A stretch of 64,000 nt of DNA from Paenibacillus dendrobii (lineage in GTDB: Bacteria > Bacillota > Bacilli > Paenibacillales > Paenibacillaceae). Shown in pieces: positions 62,501 through 64,000 of the stretch (within the stretch, counting starts at the first letter, position 1; every line of letters starts with the position of its first letter). The stretch spans positions 682,001 to 746,000 of the forward strand of contig NZ_WUBI01000002.1 of NCBI RefSeq assembly GCF_009807035.1, given 5' to 3'. Made by a program: the position numbers and the translations under genes. Below the pieces are notes generated by a model. That model made no database searches and had not been told where the DNA came from. It was given only the letters and a program-made list of their open reading frames with translations.

Positions 62501-64000
62501 TCCGCATCAATATCGCCAACCTGCATATACAAGATGTCCGCCAAGCCAACTGCGAGTTCACCCTCTAGCTGTATATTAGAAATCATTGTTCGCTGCGGAG
62601 CCTCCGCCTGTGGCAGAGACTGAATCCCAGACGAAGACGCCTCTGTTAGTCCAATAGGCTCCATGTCACCAAGTGCTTTTAATACTATTTTGGTTGGAGC
62701 CGTTGGCTCTTCGCGCATAGAGAAAGTTGGCTGAATATCCAGCTTCCTCTTCACTGCGGAGACTTGCTCCGATATAACCGTGTTCTCTAGTTCAGGACTC
62801 ACTTGTTCAAGGTCTTCCTGTGAACGCGGGAACACGGTACCCTGTTTCGCCGTGGAAGCCGTTTCTGATAACGGAGTGTCCGTCTTTTCCGGCTTCACAA
62901 TCCAATATCGTTCTCTAGCAAAAGGATACGTCGGCAAACTGATCCGGCGTGGCTTATGCTCACTATAAAGGGGGCTCCAATCCATATCGACGCCTTTAAC
63001 CCATAGTTCTGCGAGCTTAGTGAATTTCCCGCGGATCAACCACTTCTCGATCGCTTCCTGCAATTCATCATCCATAGTAAATAGCGACAATGCGTCTTTG
63101 CTACTCTTGACTTGACCACGATAAAGGTTAGATACGTATTCATCCCCAGTCGCGAATGCCCGCAGCTTTTCCGATAACTCGAGGATTGAACTTACGATAA
63201 CGGCCGCCCGCTCCTCCAGCGCTTCACGACCCGTCTGCAAGGTATAAGCTATACGGGCGAGATCCGCATCTGTCAGCTGCTCGTCTTGAATAGCTTCTAA
63301 TAATTGCTGTGCTTGAACCTTAAGATTCTCCGCTTGCTTGGAAGACCACACGATCAAGACAGGGTTGTCTGGTGCAACATCCCTTTCGCTAGTACGCTCA
63401 TCCGTTTTCGGCACGTACTCTTCCAACACCAAGTGCGCATTTGATCCTCCAGCGCCAAATGAAGAAATGCCTGCACGTCTTGGTACCTCGCTTCCTCCAA
63501 GAACCGGACGTTTCCACTCTGCCAATTGCTGCTGAACAATAAACGGCGTTTGGGTGAAATCGATGTGCGGATTCAGTACCTTTGAATGTAAGGATGGAGC
63601 AATTTGTTTATGTTTGAATTGCAGTAGAATCTTCGTGATCCCAGCAATGCCAGCGGCGCTTTCGCAATGCCCAATGTTGGACTTCGCCGATCCAATCGCG
63701 CAGTACTGGTTATCCTTCGAATATTCATGGAAGGCTTTTGTCAGTCCGGCAATTTCAATGGGATCTCCCAAAGACGTTCCTGTCCCATGAGCTTCGATAT
63801 AGCTTACCGTACGCGGATCAACGCCCGCCAACTCGTAAGCTTTTTTAATCACATCCGATTGGGCAGAAGGATTTGGTACGGTGTAACCGTTTGTTTTTCC
63901 GCCGTGATTGATCGCACTGCCTTTAATAACGCCGTAAATATGGTCCCCGTCCGCTTGCGCTTTAGACAATGGTTTAAGTAGCACTGCTCCAACGCCTTCG
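56554..64000 (-). CDS. Trans-AT PKS, C-terminal part: (KS)-ACP-ACP-ER-KS-DH-KR (5' end beyond window)
   Basis: About 2480 residues are visible; the frame is open to the window edge. Given as window positions: end of an active KS (to 63.4 kb; HGTGT and SNIGH present); two beta-branching-type ACPs (62.35-62.56 and 61.89-62.11 kb), both DSVVGVEW, with Trp six residues after Ser; a medium-chain-type enoylreductase (60.85-61.82 kb; ATGGCGLIAIQLA nucleotide site); active KS (59.4-60.7 kb; ETACSSSLVAI); DH (58.0-58.9 kb; HQVNGCRVLP, then DSALQ); KR (56.98-57.45 kb core; TGGAGSLG, DYAAANAF). The end is a short helical tail without an ACP, so the module is completed by the ACP pair of the next protein. 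There is no AT in cis. The next gene starts 17 nt downstream. Confidence 0.92.
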   Translation of the reverse strand, partial: EGVGAVLLKPLSKAQADGDHIYGVIKGSAINHGGKTNGYTVPNPSAQSDVIKKAYELAGVDPRTVSYIEAHGTGTSLGDPIEIAGLTKAFHEYSKDNQYCAIGSAKSNIGHCESAAGIAGITKILLQFKHKQIAPSLHSKVLNPHIDFTQTPFIVQQQLAEWKRPVLGGSEVPRRAGISSFGAGGSNAHLVLEEYVPKTDERTSERDVAPDNPVLIVWSSKQAENLKVQAQQLLEAIQDEQLTDADLARIAYTLQTGREALEERAAVIVSSILELSEKLRAFATGDEYVSNLYRGQVKSSKDALSLFTMDDELQEAIEKWLIRGKFTKLAELWVKGVDMDWSPLYSEHKPRRISLPTYPFARERYWIVKPEKTDTPLSETASTAKQGTVFPRSQEDLEQVSPELENTVISEQVSAVKRKLDIQPTFSMREEPTAPTKIVLKALGDMEPIGLTEASSSGIQSLPQAEAPQRTMISNIQLEGELAVGLADILYMQVGDIDADTPFIDLGLDSVVGVEWIKLLNKQYGVTLAATKIYDYPNLHEFALFLSQQLVQVESDDEVSEGALDVVDSKPIQSIKLQALDALVTDAVQQDKPNEWLAVESIPVLKPNDSAALPDLTGSGLKAAAVPSQVLIDELAASLAEVLYMNPEEVEVDQNFIEMGLDSVVGVEWVKLLNKRYGTSIAATKIYDYTNVRELAGYVLLQMPEPEPAAVPEIKPKPGQRQEELGESYGLVLSTVHSIDEISLCPWAVANPSEAEVQIRVKASAVNFPDVMCVQGLYPTMPAYPFVPGFEVAGVISSIGAGVTDFRVGDEVIALTAGQMGGHASHVNVPVANMVRKPANISFEEACSLPIVFGTVAHALNVGRYMPGDHILIQTATGGCGLIAIQLANLQGCVCYGTSSKADKLDILKQLDVPYAINYKEGDFDQEVRRLSNNRGVDIVLNTLSGEAIQKGLNCLAPSGRYLELAVHALKTSHKLDLSKLLQNQSIHSIDLRRLGLEGGVDARKILNTMVEMIESEQIVPIVSRIYPIGQIQEALDYVGKGQHIGKVVISHTSREMVDLTEHCIQRLQEQKRRCEQRSKDIPQEPVALISNIVNSPQADPLLEGVAVIGMSGQFPQADSLADLWNNLALGKDCVSEVPATRWPIHEYYDENPDTPGKTYSKWMGVLEGADQFDPLFFNISPAEAELMDPQQRLFLKNSWHCIEDAGISPSSLSGSRCGVFVGCAGNEYGQMAQEQGLSAQGLMGEATSILSGRISYFLNLKGPSIAIETACSSSLVAIAEACNSLVLHHCDSALAGGVYITAGPSMHIKTSKSGMLSKDGRCFTFDTRANGFVPGEGVGVLLLKRLSDAVRDEDPIYGVIRGWGVNQDGKTNGITAPSVNSQIMLEKEVYERFHIHPETITLVEAHGTGTKLGDPIEVEALTESFRAFTDKTSYCALGSVKSNLGHLMMAAGVTGVMKVLLAMKHEQIPPLVHFEKLNEHIQLANSPFYLNTELTPWVPHTAGPRRASVSSFGFSGTNAHLVVEEYVPAHHAVRPMTNQPDCGVLFVLSAKSKSQLEVYALRMARFLTSTEDLQLADIAYTLQEGRDAMNFRLAFVASSQEDAVQALKAFSEGTPREALHSGRVHKRRSPADIQSGSEAVRAGLANLRLDEVARWWVQGADVDWSQLYPGNKPKRIHMEGYPFADKRYWIPEVEIQTGTNPDQATARETLIHPLVHRNTSNFTEHRYSSTFTGNEFFLADHQVNGCRVLPGTAYLEMARAAIMSSLDMKDTPEIMLSDVIWLRPLTVKEHPVEVHIRLLPEDNGQISYEIYTEDEHEHEGQLKLITHAQGNARVQVKSSSTAVNLEDLQKECSLSILSSAECYAKFSAMGLDYGPGHRCIDYISVGANQVLAKLSLPASLTHTSTHFGLHPGLLDSALQASMGLLSDGNSSYTMLPFSVQHTEIVGTCSSNMWASVRFAEGNRRGQDRQILDIDLYDEHGQLCVRMTGLSLRRLERESSIAIEETELMLFKPHWEMQAVGEQDSLSYTKHLVMLVELDAEHRDQVAAQLTSARCVPLEASAELDIAERFHCYAEQALLEIQTMLSEKPKGNVLIQIVVPSDGERSLFAGLAGLLKTVRLEHPKCYGQLIETDEIVVSELVRKLRDESRNPIEQVVRYTNNERCIVNWRELEVSRDEIRIPWKEQGVYLLTGGAGSLGLIFAREIISQVSNVTLILTGRSPLTVNQQEQIEQLKSHGAQVVYEQVDVSDKEAIFTCTERVVAQHGRLNGILHGAGIHSDSFLMTKTKEELHSVLDPKVNGLVYLDQATQGIRLDFFILFSSLAGSLGNPGQADYAAANAFMDSFASYRNALVMRNERYGQTISINWPLWQEGGMQMDEATSRLRMERVGMVSMQTEKGIRALYQIASAGAGQAMVMEGNVAQLRASITADQRPAKSMKRNAVVDSNESVLFDDAFFLNLTQQISNGELSEKQLIEILNVRQ
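61890..62590 (-). repeat. Duplicated beta-branching ACP segments
   Basis: The ACP-coding stretches near 61.94-62.13 kb and 62.40-62.59 kb are closely related at the DNA level as well as in protein. Both share ccacgccaaccacggaat or a one-base variant around the Ser-Trp motif and atagattttagtagc further on. They are separated by an unrelated linker. This looks like an in-gene tandem duplication. Confidence 0.7.

Noticed and set aside
23784..64000. Search for AT or thioesterase domains in cis
   Set aside because: The only AT-like GxSxG context found is in the stand-alone pksD homologue; regions after each KS hold only linker, DH, KR, ER or carrier domains.
1..64000. CRISPR arrays, tRNA or rRNA genes, insertion sequences, prophage genes
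   Set aside because: No regular repeat-spacer pattern, no cloverleaf-like gene, and no transposase or integrase frames were seen.

Overview
The window comes from a spore-forming, Gram-positive bacterium, most likely a Paenibacillus. It carries a spoVAC-AD-AE triplet, an intact sigK, a yqeH-yqeG pair and a giant exoenzyme anchored by S-layer-homology (SLH) domains, at intermediate GC. Genus is an inference from this gene mix, not a database result.

Layout, left to right. Positions 1-5.6 kb (minus strand) hold the start of yqeH, yqeG, and a three-gene MoxR ATPase / DUF58 / transglutaminase-like membrane protein operon. Positions 5.8-7.7 kb hold spoVAC-AD-AE, followed by a 28-residue membrane peptide. 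Positions 8.2-10.9 kb hold an M42 metallopeptidase, a small LytTR-domain protein with a cre-like site upstream, and an SDR oxidoreductase. Positions 11.1-18.5 kb are one 7.4-kb gene for a secreted multidomain enzyme (GH76, SGNH esterase-like and GH29 catalytic domains, sugar-binding domains, three SLH domains). A GntR/LacI-type regulator lies just upstream of it. Then come sigK (20.1-20.8 kb) and an MFS efflux pump with a TetR regulator behind a palindromic promoter (21.2-23.3 kb).

From 23.8 kb to the right edge runs the downstream part of a trans-acyltransferase polyketide synthase / nonribosomal peptide synthetase cluster, all on the minus strand and cut by the window end. In order of transcription the megasynthases are: (beyond the edge) ...KS-ACP-ACP-ER-KS-DH-KR | ACP-ACP-KS0-ACP-Cy-Cy | A-PCP-Ox-Ox-KS0-ACP-KS-DH-KR-ACP-KS-ACP-C-A-PCP | KS-KR0-PCP. 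A MATE exporter follows, then a complete beta-branching cassette (donor ACP, decarboxylating KS, HMG-CoA-synthase-like enzyme, two enoyl-CoA-hydratase-like enzymes), a PksB-type metallohydrolase and a PksD-type acyltransferase homologue. No AT domain is present in cis, and no thioesterase is seen.

Reading the line as chemistry: the tandem ACPs near 62 kb carry the Trp flag of beta-branching ACPs, so the cassette should act there, next to an unusual in-line ER. Tandem Cy domains, an adenylation domain with a serine code and tandem oxidase domains together predict an oxazole. Two intrinsic terminators lie inside the same-strand gene series (35.05 kb and 29.86 kb), which suggests attenuation or processive antitermination. 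The product cannot be named from this window, because the loading modules, the malonyl-loading AT and the release step are not in view.
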